Positions 1-7,938 of a stretch of DNA of 37,739 bases are shown here, one piece after another. The position numbers and the translations under genes are program-made. The notes below the pieces were generated by a model. It made no database searches, was not told the origin of the DNA, and saw only the letters and a list, made by a program, of their open reading frames with translations. The first letter of the stretch is position 1, and every line of letters starts with the position of its first letter. The DNA comes from a virus: the IMG/VR virus record IMGVR_UViG_3300038309_000096, positions 1 through 37,739 of that record. The stretch is one strand, 5' to 3'.

Positions 1-131
1 TGGTATCTCATACTCCTCTTGAACAGTGTTTACCTTAATGGTATCTCATACTCCTCTTGAACAGTGTTTACCTTAATGGTATCTCATACTCCTCTTGAAC
101 AGTGTTTACCTTAATGGTATCTCATACTCCT
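1..131. repeat. 38-bp tandem repeat array at the contig start
   Basis: Three exact 38-bp copies lie at 1-38, 39-76 and 77-114, followed by the first 17 bases of a fourth (115-131). A half copy (37664-37684) and one full copy plus 17 bases (37685-37739) close the other end of the contig. Each unit carries CTTGAACAGTGTTTACC. 38 bp is twice 19 bp, the period of the neighbouring arrays. It is probably an iteron-type protein-binding array in the divergent control region. Copy number is not reliable because the contig was opened inside it. Confidence 0.95.
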
Positions 132-181
132 CTTGAACACTGTTACTCCTCTTGAACAGTGTTATTCCTATTGAACAATGT
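125..181. repeat. Three degenerate 19-bp repeats
   Basis: Copies at 125-143, 144-162 and 163-181 follow TACTCCTCTTGAACAGTGT with few changes. The first reads GAACACTGT and the third TTGAACAATGT. AACACTGTT (136-144) and AACAGTGTT (155-163) form a perfect 9-bp inverted repeat. The array is continuous with the 38-bp array and shares its TTGAACA core. Confidence 0.85.
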
Positions 182-203
182 TACTTAAAAGTACAACAGT
201 TAG

Positions 204-269
204 TTTGGTGAATCCTGTTCAGCCTGGTGAATCCTGTTCAGCCTGGTGAATCCTGTTCAGCCTGGTGGG
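204..269. repeat. 19-bp tandem repeats with CTGTTCAG core
   Basis: Copies at 204-222, 223-241 and 242-260 follow CCTGGTGAATCCTGTTCAG (the first starts TTTGG), and a partial fourth runs to 269. Read on the other strand the core is CTGAACAG, which shares TGAACAG with the 38-bp array. A separate small palindrome, GTTCA-TAG-TGAAC, follows at 277-289. Confidence 0.92.
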
Positions 270-276
270 CCCTATG

Positions 277-289
277 GTTCATAGTGAAC
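277..289. promoter_or_regulatory. GTTCA-TAG-TGAAC palindrome (operator candidate)
   Basis: A perfect 5-bp dyad with a 3-bp centre lies between the 19-bp array and the terS promoter. The half-site GTTCA/TGAAC is the element common to the repeat arrays at both ends of the genome, so this may be a single high-affinity site for the same DNA-binding protein. That role is an inference. Confidence 0.45.
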
Positions 290-339
290 TAGGAATTATA
301 ATGATCTTTAATACCAATTTTCCACTGTCCCAGTATTTC

Positions 340-421
340 GCTTTCACAGAAAACGTATGATATACCTCAGCTTTCACAGAAAACGTGTAATTGCTGCAAC
401 AGTCAGCTTAACAAGAAACGT
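340..421 (+). promoter_or_regulatory. Three GCTTTCACAGAAAACGT sites upstream of the terS promoter
   Basis: Exact 17-bp copies lie at 340-356 and 370-386, and a diverged copy, GCTTAACAAGAAACGT, at 406-421. The start-to-start spacing is 30 and 36 bp, close to three helical turns. The last copy ends 12 bp before the -35 of the only visible rightward promoter. The placement is that of an activator-binding array for late transcription; the protein is unknown. Confidence 0.6.
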
Positions 422-433
422 AAAATAAAACTG

Positions 434-462
434 TTTACATTTTTCTATATCTATTTTATAGT
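434..462 (+). promoter_or_regulatory. Sigma70-like promoter for the rightward (late) arm
   Basis: The -35 TTTACA (434-439) and -10 TATAGT (457-462) are separated by exactly 17 bp. The spacing and the identical -35 match four leftward promoters in this genome. The expected start point, about 7 bases after the -10, coincides with the ATG of terS at 469, so the transcript may be leaderless. Confidence 0.65.
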
Positions 463-468
463 AATTAT

Positions 469-1080
469 ATGGAATCTAATTTTATACATTCATTTAACAA
501 GGAAGCCAGAGAACGAGCCAAGGAGACTGGGGTGGTTCTTCGACCTTTTGTAGGTGACCCCAGTCTCCTACCTCTCGCTGAAAGGCAAGAGGTAATATAC
601 AAGTTTCAGTACTTAGAAGAGTCGATAGAAAGCCTTGCTCTTCAATATCGTCTCGCTCCTCCTAAATTAGAGACCTGGCTTAAAGAAAATAAAGTAGAGC
701 GGAAAAGGCTTGTCTCAGATGAAGAGATCCAGGCTTTTGAAAAAGAAGTAACTGAGACCTATAAATCTATTCAAACTAGACTTATAGGTCTTACTGTGCT
801 CCATTCAGCGAAAGCCTGGCAATCTCTTGCCCGTGTAGAGGAAGAGCTACTGGCCAGTTTAGAGAATGCAGCAAAAGCTATTAGTGAACAGGTTAACCCT
901 GATCATAGAATGCTTTCATCTTTAGCCAATACTCATGAACGTATTGTAAACCGGCATACTATAATTCAGGAAGGGCTTAACAAAGCGAAAGAAACTGGAT
1001 CATTATTTCAAGCTATAACCAGAATTGAACGGGTTATAGTAAATCCTGAAGCTTCAGGAGAAGAAAAAGATAATGGGTAG
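469..1080 (+). CDS. terS: Terminase small subunit (probable)
   Basis: This 203-residue protein lies directly upstream of the large terminase and overlaps it by 8 bases, which is the main reason for the call. In P22-like phages the small subunit recognises the pac site and feeds DNA to the large subunit. A helix-turn-helix-like stretch (about residues 40-75, with LEESIESLALQYRLAPPKLE) fits DNA binding. The rest looks helical, as in oligomerising TerS cores. No internal Met offers a later start until deep in the protein. There is no Shine-Dalgarno before the ATG, and the promoter -10 ends only 6 bases upstream, so translation may start on a leaderless mRNA. The family assignment by sequence is weaker than that by position. 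Confidence 0.75.
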   Translation: MESNFIHSFNKEARERAKETGVVLRPFVGDPSLLPLAERQEVIYKFQYLEESIESLALQYRLAPPKLETWLKENKVERKRLVSDEEIQAFEKEVTETYKSIQTRLIGLTVLHSAKAWQSLARVEEELLASLENAAKAISEQVNPDHRMLSSLANTHERIVNRHTIIQEGLNKAKETGSLFQAITRIERVIVNPEASGEEKDNG

Positions 1081-2311
1081 CACGCTACAAATACAAACGC
1101 CTGCTTGGGCTTTGCCATTGTGCCAACCTGCACGATATAAGGCAGCTTATGGCGGGCGTGGCTCTGGTAAGTCACACTTCTTTGCAGAGGAAGTGCTGGA
1201 GAGTCATATTGCAGATCCTAATCGTGCTACAGTTTGTCTTCGTGAAGTGCAACGGTCAATCAAGATGTCTGTAAAACGACTTCTCGAACTCAAGATAGAG
1301 CAGCTCAACCTTGGCCAGTATTTTGAAGTACAGGATCAGGTTATAAAGTCAAAGTTTGGTAAAGGTTTAATATTGTTTCAAGGTATGCAAAATCATACTT
1401 CAGACTCTATTAAATCTTTAGAAGGTTTTGACTGTGCCTGGTTTGAAGAGGCACAAAATGCTTCACAACGGTCTCTTGATCTTCTTCGTCCTACAATACG
1501 TAAACCTGGATCTGAGATGCTATTTAGTTGGAACCCTGAGAACCCTTATGATCCAGTAGATAACTTATTCCGCGGGGGAACCCCACCACCTGACTCACAA
1601 ATAGTACAGGTGAATTTTAATCAAAACCCTTGGTTTCCTAAAGTACTTCGTGCTGAAATGGAGTATGATAAATCACGAGATTATGAAAAGTATGAATGGA
1701 TTTGGGGAGGGAAGTACCGTAGAATAAGTAATGCTACAGTATTTAAAAACTGGCGGATTGAAGAATTTGAAACCAATCCTGAGGCCAAATTTAGATTTGG
1801 TGCTGACTGGGGCTTTTCAATTGATCCTACTGTTTTAGTAAGACTTTATACAATAGGTCGTACTATTTATATTGATTATGAAGCATATCAGGTGGGTTGT
1901 GAGATTGAAGATACACCTGATCTTTTTATGCAAGTGCCTGATTCTGAAAAATGGCCTATTGTAGCGGATTCCGCAAGACCTGAAACCATAAGCCATATGC
2001 GGAATAATGGCTTTCCTAAAATTCGTAAAGCTATTAAAGGTAATGGGTCATTAAAAGACGGTATAGAATTTCTTAAGTCTTATGATATTGTAGTTCATCC
2101 AAGATGTATACATGTTATAGATGAGTTAAGAAGCTATAGTTATAAAGTTGACCCTGTAACTTTACTTGTATTACCTGAGCTTGAGGATAAGGATAATCAT
2201 GTAATTGATGCTGTTCGATATGCTTTGGAAAGTGACCGTAGAGCACGACGTGCTGCAGAGCAACAAATCGGTACTGACTTTGTACCTATGCCCATAACAA
2301 ACTATATGTAA
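1073..2311 (+). CDS. terL: Terminase large subunit (ATPase-nuclease)
   Basis: A 412-residue packaging motor of the Terminase_3 type. The ATPase domain carries Walker A YGGRGSGKS (about residues 26-34) and Walker B with the catalytic Glu in CAWFEEAQ (about 120-130). The C-terminal RNase H-like nuclease shows three acidic positions: FGADWGF, IVADSARPET and HVIDAVRYAL. The length is normal for the family. It docks on the portal, pumps DNA into proheads and makes the headful cuts. The ATG overlaps the end of terS, and the purine-rich AGGAGAAG lies about 11 bases upstream, so translational coupling is likely. Confidence 0.96.
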   Translation: MGSTLQIQTPAWALPLCQPARYKAAYGGRGSGKSHFFAEEVLESHIADPNRATVCLREVQRSIKMSVKRLLELKIEQLNLGQYFEVQDQVIKSKFGKGLILFQGMQNHTSDSIKSLEGFDCAWFEEAQNASQRSLDLLRPTIRKPGSEMLFSWNPENPYDPVDNLFRGGTPPPDSQIVQVNFNQNPWFPKVLRAEMEYDKSRDYEKYEWIWGGKYRRISNATVFKNWRIEEFETNPEAKFRFGADWGFSIDPTVLVRLYTIGRTIYIDYEAYQVGCEIEDTPDLFMQVPDSEKWPIVADSARPETISHMRNNGFPKIRKAIKGNGSLKDGIEFLKSYDIVVHPRCIHVIDELRSYSYKVDPVTLLVLPELEDKDNHVIDAVRYALESDRRARRAAEQQIGTDFVPMPITNYM

Positions 2312-2319
2312 GGTTGATT

Positions 2320-2637
2320 ATGCCAAAGATTACAACAATAAATAGTGATGGAGACTATACTATTAGGGCTGCAGAAAATCTTACAGAAGGCTATTCTGTT
2401 ATTGGTGTTGAGGCTAACGATGACGCAGCCACATTAACTGTTGGGTACAAAAGTGCTTCAGGATCTTTTGTACAATTATCTAGCACCACTTTTACTACTA
2501 TAGGTGTAAAAGTAGATCACGGCTTTTTGCCTGTTTTTAGCTCTTTAAACTTTACCGGGTCTTTGGGTATTGATCAAGTCACTATAGGCGGCACTTTATA
2601 TCTTTTAGGTACATTAACAGCTGTTAAAATGGAATAA
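2320..2637 (+). CDS. Small beta-rich structural protein, function unknown
   Basis: 105 residues, beginning at the ATG that follows AAGG by 6 bases; an in-frame TTG 6 bases earlier is a poorer start. The composition is that of an all-beta protein: many Thr, Ser, Gly and Val, alternating hydrophobics and no Cys. It lies between terL and portal in the virion block, which suggests a head decoration or accessory component. No family is recognised. A 70-base spacer before the portal gene holds no clear signal. Confidence 0.7.
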   Translation: MPKITTINSDGDYTIRAAENLTEGYSVIGVEANDDAATLTVGYKSASGSFVQLSSTTFTTIGVKVDHGFLPVFSSLNFTGSLGIDQVTIGGTLYLLGTLTAVKME

Positions 2638-2707
2638 TAAGTACTTTAGACTTAATAACTGATGTAATAAAACCTACAATTAGTGATATAGTAAAACGGA
2701 TTTGAAT

Positions 2708-4765
2708 ATGAAAAAGCAATCACAAAAGTTAAAAAATCTTCATCAAAATGCTCTTACTGAATGGGATAAAATCCAGAGCGCTTATTTTGAGGAACGATTA
2801 AACTGTCTAAAAGACCGTAGGTTTTATATTGTACCTGGAGCACAATGGGAAGGTTCTGTTGGTACACAATTTGAAAATAAACCCAAGTTTGAAATAAACA
2901 AAGCTCAACTTGGTGTCACTCGAATTAAAAACGAGTATCTTAACAATCGTATTACTGTTAGTTTTAAAAGTAAAACTGGTGAAGAGAATGATCAACTGGC
3001 CAGTACGTGTAATGCTTTATATCGTGCAGATGAACAGGATAGTCAAGCAGAAGAAGCCTATGATAATGCTTTTGAAGAGGGGATAGGCGGTGGAATTGGC
3101 GCTTGGAGGCTTTGTGCTGAGTATGAGGATGAAGAGGACATTGAAAATGAATACCAACGTATTAGATTTAAGCCAATTTATGATGCTGACTCCTGTGTGT
3201 TTTTTGACCTTGGGAGCAAACTTCAAGATAAAAGTGATGCAAAACGCTGTTATGTTATTTCACCAATGTCTATTGATGAATACAGAGAAGAGTATGAAGA
3301 TGACCCTTCAGAATGGCCTAGAGAAGTAGCCCAAGTAGAGTTTGATTGGGCGACTCCGGATACAGTATACATCGCAGAGCTCTATCAAGTTGAATATGTA
3401 AATGAAGAATGGAAAATTTTTGAAGATCCTTTAGGTAATCGTGAAAAATATCGTACTGAGGATCTTGAAGATGATTATGATACTCAATTAGCTTTAAGGG
3501 CAACTAGTGCTAAAGAAGTAGATACTCGTATTATAAAAAGAAAACGAGTTCGAAAATACATAATGTCAGGTGGTGGTATTCTTGAAGATTGTGGATATAT
3601 ACCAGGTTCTGAAATTCCTGTAATTGCAACTTATGGAAAACGATGGATTGTAGATGGCATTGAAAGATGTTGTGGGCATATTCGTCAAATGAAAGACAGT
3701 CAGCGGCTTAAGAATCTTCAAGTAAGTAAACTTGGTGAAATAAGTGCTCGGTCAAGTATTGAAAAGCCTATTTTTACCCCTGAACAAATCAAAGGTCATC
3801 AATTAATGTGGGCAGAGGATAGTGTAAAAGAGTTCCCCTATATGCTTATCAATTTGATTGAGAATCCCATGGGGGATAATATGATTGCTGGGCCCTTAGG
3901 TTATACAAAGCCCCCTGCAGTCCCTCCTGCTCTTGCAGTTCTTTTACAGCAGACCGAAAACGATATTAAAGACCTTCTTGGTGATCAGGAAAGAGTCGAT
4001 GATATTCAGCCAAATGTGAGTGGTATTGCAGTTGAGCTTATTCAAGGTAAAATTGACATGCAAACGTACATTTATATGTCAAATTTTGCTAAAGCTATTC
4101 GTAGATGTGGAGAAATTTGGCTGGGTATGGCTAAAGAACTCTATATTGAAGACAACCGTAAAATGGCTGGTATAGGTAAACAGGGGGAGCTTACACCTAT
4201 TGAACTTAATCGACCTGTTAAATCTAATGGAATAACTGAGTATCAAAATGATTTAACAAAAGCAAATTTTAAAGTATTTGCAGATGTAGGTCCAAGTTCA
4301 GCCACAAAGCGACAGGCTACAGTAAGAAATTTAACTGCAGTTCTTTCAGTTACCCAGGATCCTGAAACCGTGTCTGTTATTAACTCACTTATTATGATGA
4401 ACCTTGAAGGCGAAGGCGTGACAGAAGCCCGTGAATACTTTAGAAGGAAACTTCTTAAAGCTGGGGTTGTTGAACCAACAGAACAAGAAGCAAAAGATCT
4501 TCTTGAAGCAGCACAGAATGCGCCTAAAGATCCTAATTCTACTTATTTAGAGGCTGCAGCACAAAGTGAACTTGCTAAAGCCAAACTTGATGAAGCTAAA
4601 ACACTTGGGACTCTTATTGATGCAGAGGGTACTCGAGCTAAAACTTTAAAGACTTTATCTGATATTGAGACCTCCGATATCAGTAAAGCTAAAGCGCTGA
4701 GACAAGATCTCAGTAGTACACAAACTTTAAATCCGCCTATTCAAGGTGAGCAAGGAGAACGATGA
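2708..4765 (+). CDS. Portal protein, P22-like
   Basis: A 685-residue protein matching the P22-like portal family in length, position and N-terminal features (the WDKIQSAYFEER and RFYIVPGAQW region, then KPKFEINKAQLGVTRIKNEYL-type wording around residues 60-80). Portals form the dodecameric DNA channel at one capsid vertex and bind terminase and the gp4-like adaptor. The C-terminal 130 residues are Ala/Lys/Glu-rich and predicted helical, like the barrel extension of P22 gp1. I start at ATG 2708; an in-frame TTG at 2702 has no better ribosome site. The stop overlaps the scaffold start. Confidence 0.93.
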   Translation: MKKQSQKLKNLHQNALTEWDKIQSAYFEERLNCLKDRRFYIVPGAQWEGSVGTQFENKPKFEINKAQLGVTRIKNEYLNNRITVSFKSKTGEENDQLASTCNALYRADEQDSQAEEAYDNAFEEGIGGGIGAWRLCAEYEDEEDIENEYQRIRFKPIYDADSCVFFDLGSKLQDKSDAKRCYVISPMSIDEYREEYEDDPSEWPREVAQVEFDWATPDTVYIAELYQVEYVNEEWKIFEDPLGNREKYRTEDLEDDYDTQLALRATSAKEVDTRIIKRKRVRKYIMSGGGILEDCGYIPGSEIPVIATYGKRWIVDGIERCCGHIRQMKDSQRLKNLQVSKLGEISARSSIEKPIFTPEQIKGHQLMWAEDSVKEFPYMLINLIENPMGDNMIAGPLGYTKPPAVPPALAVLLQQTENDIKDLLGDQERVDDIQPNVSGIAVELIQGKIDMQTYIYMSNFAKAIRRCGEIWLGMAKELYIEDNRKMAGIGKQGELTPIELNRPVKSNGITEYQNDLTKANFKVFADVGPSSATKRQATVRNLTAVLSVTQDPETVSVINSLIMMNLEGEGVTEAREYFRRKLLKAGVVEPTEQEAKDLLEAAQNAPKDPNSTYLEAAAQSELAKAKLDEAKTLGTLIDAEGTRAKTLKTLSDIETSDISKAKALRQDLSSTQTLNPPIQGEQGER

Positions 4766-5679
4766 TGGCAAAAAAAGTTAAAGCAGAAGATGAGGGCCTT
4801 GAAATTGATTTTGATGTATTAGAGGATGATCCTAATACTGAAAATGATGAGTCTGATGATGAGTCTGATGATGAGTCTGATGATGAGTCTGATGATGAGT
4901 CTGATGATGAGTCTGATGATGACTCAGATGATGAGTCTGATGATGACTCAGATGAAATCACAGTCTCAATCGAAGGAGAAGATGAAGATCCTGAAGACAA
5001 AGAGGTACGAAAAGCGCCTAAATGGGTAAAAGATCTTCGTAAGGCAAATCGTGAGCAAGCAAAGCGTATTAAAGAGCTTGAATCAAAACTAAAGTCAGAA
5101 CCCGAACAGAAGGCTTTGACTTTAGAAGCCAAGCCCACACTTGAAGAGTGTGATTTTGACTCAGGCCAGTACGAAAAGAAACTTGCTGATTGGTTTGAAA
5201 AGAAAACTGAAATTGATAAAGCAAAAGCTAAGGAGAAAGCAAAACAGGAAGAAGAGAAAAAACTTTGGCAGCAAACAGTTCAGACTTATGAAGAGAAGAA
5301 AAAAGCTCTGAAAGTCTCTGACTATAATGACGCTGAAGATACTCTTTCTGAAATTGCAAATGAGACTCAAATAGGCATTATTGTACAAGGTGCAGAAAAT
5401 CCTGCTCTTGTTGTTTATGCCCTTGGGAAAAACTCAAAAAAGGCTAAAGAACTTTGTCAAATCAAAGATCCTGTAAAATTTTCTTTCGCAATAGCAAAAT
5501 TGGAGTCATCATTGAAAGTAACTAAACGAAAAGTAAAAACATCACCGGAAAAGATTGTTGAAAGTAAGCAAGGGCTTTCTGATTCAAATAAAACTTTGGA
5601 AAAGCTCCGGAAAGAAGCAGAAAGGACTGGAGACTATACTAAAGTAACTGAGTTTAAACGAAAACTTAAAAAGAAGTAA
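4762..5679 (+). CDS. Scaffolding protein with Asp/Glu/Ser repeat tract
   Basis: A 305-residue, highly charged protein between portal and coat, the usual scaffold position. Residues about 29-64 are an acidic tract of repeated DESD tetrapeptides. Residues about 80-110 and 145-185 are Lys/Glu/Ala-rich coiled-coil-like helices, and the C-terminus is strongly basic (FKRKLKKK), like the coat-binding helix-turn-helix of P22 scaffold. Scaffold directs procapsid assembly and leaves before packaging. AAGGAG lies 4 bases before the ATG at 4762; ATG 4765 is an alternative start. The acidic tract is encoded by a 12-bp tandem repeat (4846-4953), so its length may vary between relatives. Confidence 0.85.
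   Translation: MMAKKVKAEDEGLEIDFDVLEDDPNTENDESDDESDDESDDESDDESDDESDDDSDDESDDDSDEITVSIEGEDEDPEDKEVRKAPKWVKDLRKANREQAKRIKELESKLKSEPEQKALTLEAKPTLEECDFDSGQYEKKLADWFEKKTEIDKAKAKEKAKQEEEKKLWQQTVQTYEEKKKALKVSDYNDAEDTLSEIANETQIGIIVQGAENPALVVYALGKNSKKAKELCQIKDPVKFSFAIAKLESSLKVTKRKVKTSPEKIVESKQGLSDSNKTLEKLRKEAERTGDYTKVTEFKRKLKKK
4846..4953 (+). repeat. Nine 12-bp repeats encoding DESD
   Basis: Nine in-frame copies of GATGAGTCTGAT run without a break; copies 7 and 9 read GATGACTCAGAT (synonymous for Ser, Asp for Glu). The near-identity at codon level suggests recent expansion by slippage within the scaffold gene. Confidence 0.95.
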
Positions 5680-5699
5680 AGAAGTAAAGGAGGTCTATA

Positions 5700-6968
5700 A
5701 TGGCCAATAATTTTAGCAAAGAAGAACGTGTTGCATTTGAAGAAATCCTGGAAGGTTTCAATGATGCACTCGTCCTTTCAAAAAATGTTTCTCAGTACAA
5801 CAAAGAAAAAGCAATGATGACGCGTGCTGGTGATACTATCTGGCGGCCGCAGCCGTATATTGCTATTTCATATGACGATATAGATTTGACCGGAAAGTTT
5901 GCTGGCATGACTCAACTTTCTGTTCCTGCCACTATTGGGTACCGATCAGGGGTTCCCTGGGTTATGGATGCAGAAGAACTGAATGATGCACTTCAGGAAC
6001 AGCGCCTTGGCTCTGCGGCAAAACAGAAAATTGCAAGTGATATCAATGTTGCAATCATGAATGTCGCAGCGAATGAAGGAACCCTGTTCGTAAAAAGAAC
6101 AACGGCTGCAAGTGGTTATGCTGACCTGGCTGCTTGTGATGCCCTTATGAACGAACAGGGTGTTAACATGTTCGATCGTTATGCTGCACTTTCCTCTCGT
6201 GACTATAATGGTATGGCTGCTGACCTAGCTGGTCGTGAAACCATGAACACGAAACCGATCTCAGCATATGAAAAGTCCTATGTCGGGACTGTCGCCGGGT
6301 TCGATACGTTCAAAATGGATTATGCGAACAGTAAGACAGCAGCTGCTGGTGGTGCTGCACTTACCATCAGTACACTGGATGCAGCTGGTAATTACTATAC
6401 GCCTGTAGCAACTCGGGTTGCTTCCACAGGTGAGCGCTCCAATGTCGATAACAGGTATCAGCAAGTGACTATCTCTGCAACAACAAACGTAGTTGCTGGT
6501 GATGCTTTTACAATCGCTGGTGTTTATGCCGCGCATCATATCACAAAGAATTCAACTGGCCAGTTGAAAACCTTCCGTATTATTTCGGTTGATAGTGGCA
6601 CCACCATGACGATCTCTCCTCCGATCATTTCAAACCAGGGTGGAACAGTCGCAGAAGAGCAGTACCAGAATGTTGTTGTTTCCACCAAATCAGCTACAGC
6701 AGCTATCGTCTTTCTGAACACAGTCACAGCATCGGTCAACCCCTTCTGGCACAAGGATGCAATTGAAATTCTGCCTGGTTTTTACACTGTTCCCCCGAAC
6801 TCCGGAGCAGCTGTAATGCGGGGGTCTACTGATCAGGGAATTGAACTGGTTATGACCAAGTTCTTCGATATTGATACGATGATTACCAAGTTCCGATTGG
6901 ATGCTCGATGGGGCGTTTGTTGTAAACAGCCCCAGATGGCTGGGGTTATGATGTTCAGCCAGACCTGA
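5700..6968 (+). CDS. Major coat protein, P22 gp5-like
   Basis: 422 residues, close to P22 coat (430). The N-terminus contains DTIWRPQPYI, comparable to the NTIWMPVEQE region of P22 gp5. The centre (about residues 240-310), with NVDNRYQQVTISATTNVV and AFTIAGVYAAHHI, matches the inserted I-domain region of P22-type HK97-fold coats. An AAAGGAGG site 6 bases before the ATG is the strongest ribosome site in the arm. Codons are visibly richer in G and C than in neighbouring genes, as expected for the most abundant product. One CTGGCCAG site (6556) lies in the I-domain segment inside a 14-bp palindrome, CAACTGGCCAGTTG. Confidence 0.95.
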   Translation: MANNFSKEERVAFEEILEGFNDALVLSKNVSQYNKEKAMMTRAGDTIWRPQPYIAISYDDIDLTGKFAGMTQLSVPATIGYRSGVPWVMDAEELNDALQEQRLGSAAKQKIASDINVAIMNVAANEGTLFVKRTTAASGYADLAACDALMNEQGVNMFDRYAALSSRDYNGMAADLAGRETMNTKPISAYEKSYVGTVAGFDTFKMDYANSKTAAAGGAALTISTLDAAGNYYTPVATRVASTGERSNVDNRYQQVTISATTNVVAGDAFTIAGVYAAHHITKNSTGQLKTFRIISVDSGTTMTISPPIISNQGGTVAEEQYQNVVVSTKSATAAIVFLNTVTASVNPFWHKDAIEILPGFYTVPPNSGAAVMRGSTDQGIELVMTKFFDIDTMITKFRLDARWGVCCKQPQMAGVMMFSQT

Positions 6969-7023
6969 TCGATATTATTTGTTAGGATAAACTTTAAAAC
7001 TTATTATCCACAAGGAGGATATA

Positions 7024-7626
7024 ATGGGTTATGATACAATTAAAGGACATGGGGTTGCTTATGATACAGTCCCTGCAAGTTCTTATTTGGAGGTAAAATC
7101 AGATTCCCCGGTCAAGATTTACAAAAAAGTCGGCTATCCGAGCATTCCGGATTCTTGGACACTACTGAAGGCTACACAGGCTTTTGAAATTTACCGTTCA
7201 GCAGCTTTCAGTGCAGCAACTGAAATCCGGATTGAAGCAAGTGCTGCTATGGCATATTACGAGATTGGGACAGCTCCGCAGATTACTGAACCTCTCCTGA
7301 GAACACTGACTCGTACAACAATCGCTGATGCAGGAACTGTGACTGCTGCCCAGGTACTTACAGGTATTTTGTATCAGGATGCCTCGGGTGGAGCAGTTAC
7401 TATGACTTCTCCGACAGCAGCTCTGATGGATGCAGCTGTTGATCTTAGTATCGGGGGCTCTTTTGATATGTATGTTGCAAGTAACCATGCTACAAACACA
7501 TCAACAATCTCTGGTGGAACGGGAGTAACTGTTGTTGGTTCAGGAGCAGTTACAAATACTGGTGGCCATTTCAAATGGATCAAAACTGCTGCAACTCCGA
7601 CTTATGATCTTGTACGTGTCGGGTAA
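7024..7626 (+). CDS. Head-surface or decoration protein candidate sharing a domain with the tailspike
   Basis: A 200-residue protein directly downstream of coat, with a strong AAGGAGG ribosome site. The N-terminal half (about 1-90) contains beta segments such as SYLEVKSDSPVKIYKK and a FEIYRSAAFSAATEIRIEA stretch. The C-terminal about 95 residues resemble the last about 100 residues of the tailspike (16984-19215): a Thr-rich TAxxLLT start, a central TLP/TSPTAA segment, a VVG turn and a terminal YDLVRV / YITYRV strand. The position and beta-rich sequence suggest a head fibre or decoration protein. Its codons are also GC-rich, so abundant expression is likely. The function is inferred. Confidence 0.72.
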   Translation: MGYDTIKGHGVAYDTVPASSYLEVKSDSPVKIYKKVGYPSIPDSWTLLKATQAFEIYRSAAFSAATEIRIEASAAMAYYEIGTAPQITEPLLRTLTRTTIADAGTVTAAQVLTGILYQDASGGAVTMTSPTAALMDAAVDLSIGGSFDMYVASNHATNTSTISGGTGVTVVGSGAVTNTGGHFKWIKTAATPTYDLVRVG

Positions 7627-7637
7627 TTGAAATTATC

Positions 7638-7669
7638 TGAGAGTACTCAGTAGTATCTGAGTACTCTCA
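7638..7669 (+). terminator. Perfect 13-bp hairpin after the coat block
   Basis: TGAGAGTACTCAG (7638-7650) pairs without mismatch with 7657-7669 around a 6-base loop (TAGTAT). No U-tract follows, so it is not a standard intrinsic terminator. It may stabilise the 3' end of the coat transcript, or be an RNase processing site that separates abundant head mRNA from the genes beyond. Confidence 0.6.
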
Positions 7670-7689
7670 AACTCATAAAGGAGAATAAA

Positions 7690-7938
7690 ATGCTCGTCTA
7701 TAAAGATGATGGCCCTCATCAAAGACCCGGAGGAACTTACGATTTTAAAAATGTACTCGAGGAAGAGCTCGAGTCTGCTTTGGAACAGGGCTTTTTTAAA
7801 ACTATGGAAGGTGTAATTACAGGGAAAGATCCTATAATCACACCCACAGGAAAGGAAGTAAAAACAAATGCCATTAAAAAAGGGCAGGAGCAAAAAAGTA
7901 ATATCTCAAAACATAGCAACGGAAACACAAAGCGGTAA
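7690..7938 (+). CDS. Small phage protein, function unknown
   Basis: 82 residues, with AAAGGAG 6 bases before the ATG. It begins MLVYKDDGPHQRPGGTYDFK, a start seen in other podovirus head regions, where it precedes a tiny basic protein just as here. The centre is acidic (LEEELESALEQGFFKTMEG) and the tail basic. The 3' end overlaps the next gene by 71 bases in another frame, so the last about 23 residues are doubly encoded. No biochemical role is known to me. Confidence 0.72.
   Translation: MLVYKDDGPHQRPGGTYDFKNVLEEELESALEQGFFKTMEGVITGKDPIITPTGKEVKTNAIKKGQEQKSNISKHSNGNTKR

Noticed and set aside
1-131. Tandem promoters in the 38-bp repeats (TTGAAC-17-TATCTC)
   Set aside because: Both hexamers match poorly, and the genome's real promoters share TTTACA and a better -10. 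The array is better read as protein-binding sites.
1-270. Possible CRISPR array
   Set aside because: The repeats are head-to-tail with no variable spacers, and no cas genes are present.
4737-5138. Ser/Asp-rich minus-strand frame opposite the scaffold
   Set aside because: It is the complement of the 12-bp repeat in the scaffold gene, lacks a ribosome site and opposes a continuous late operon.
6978-7013. Hairpin GGATAA...TTATCC between coat and the next gene as a terminator
   Set aside because: The 6-bp stem has a long loop and no U-tract; too weak to support.
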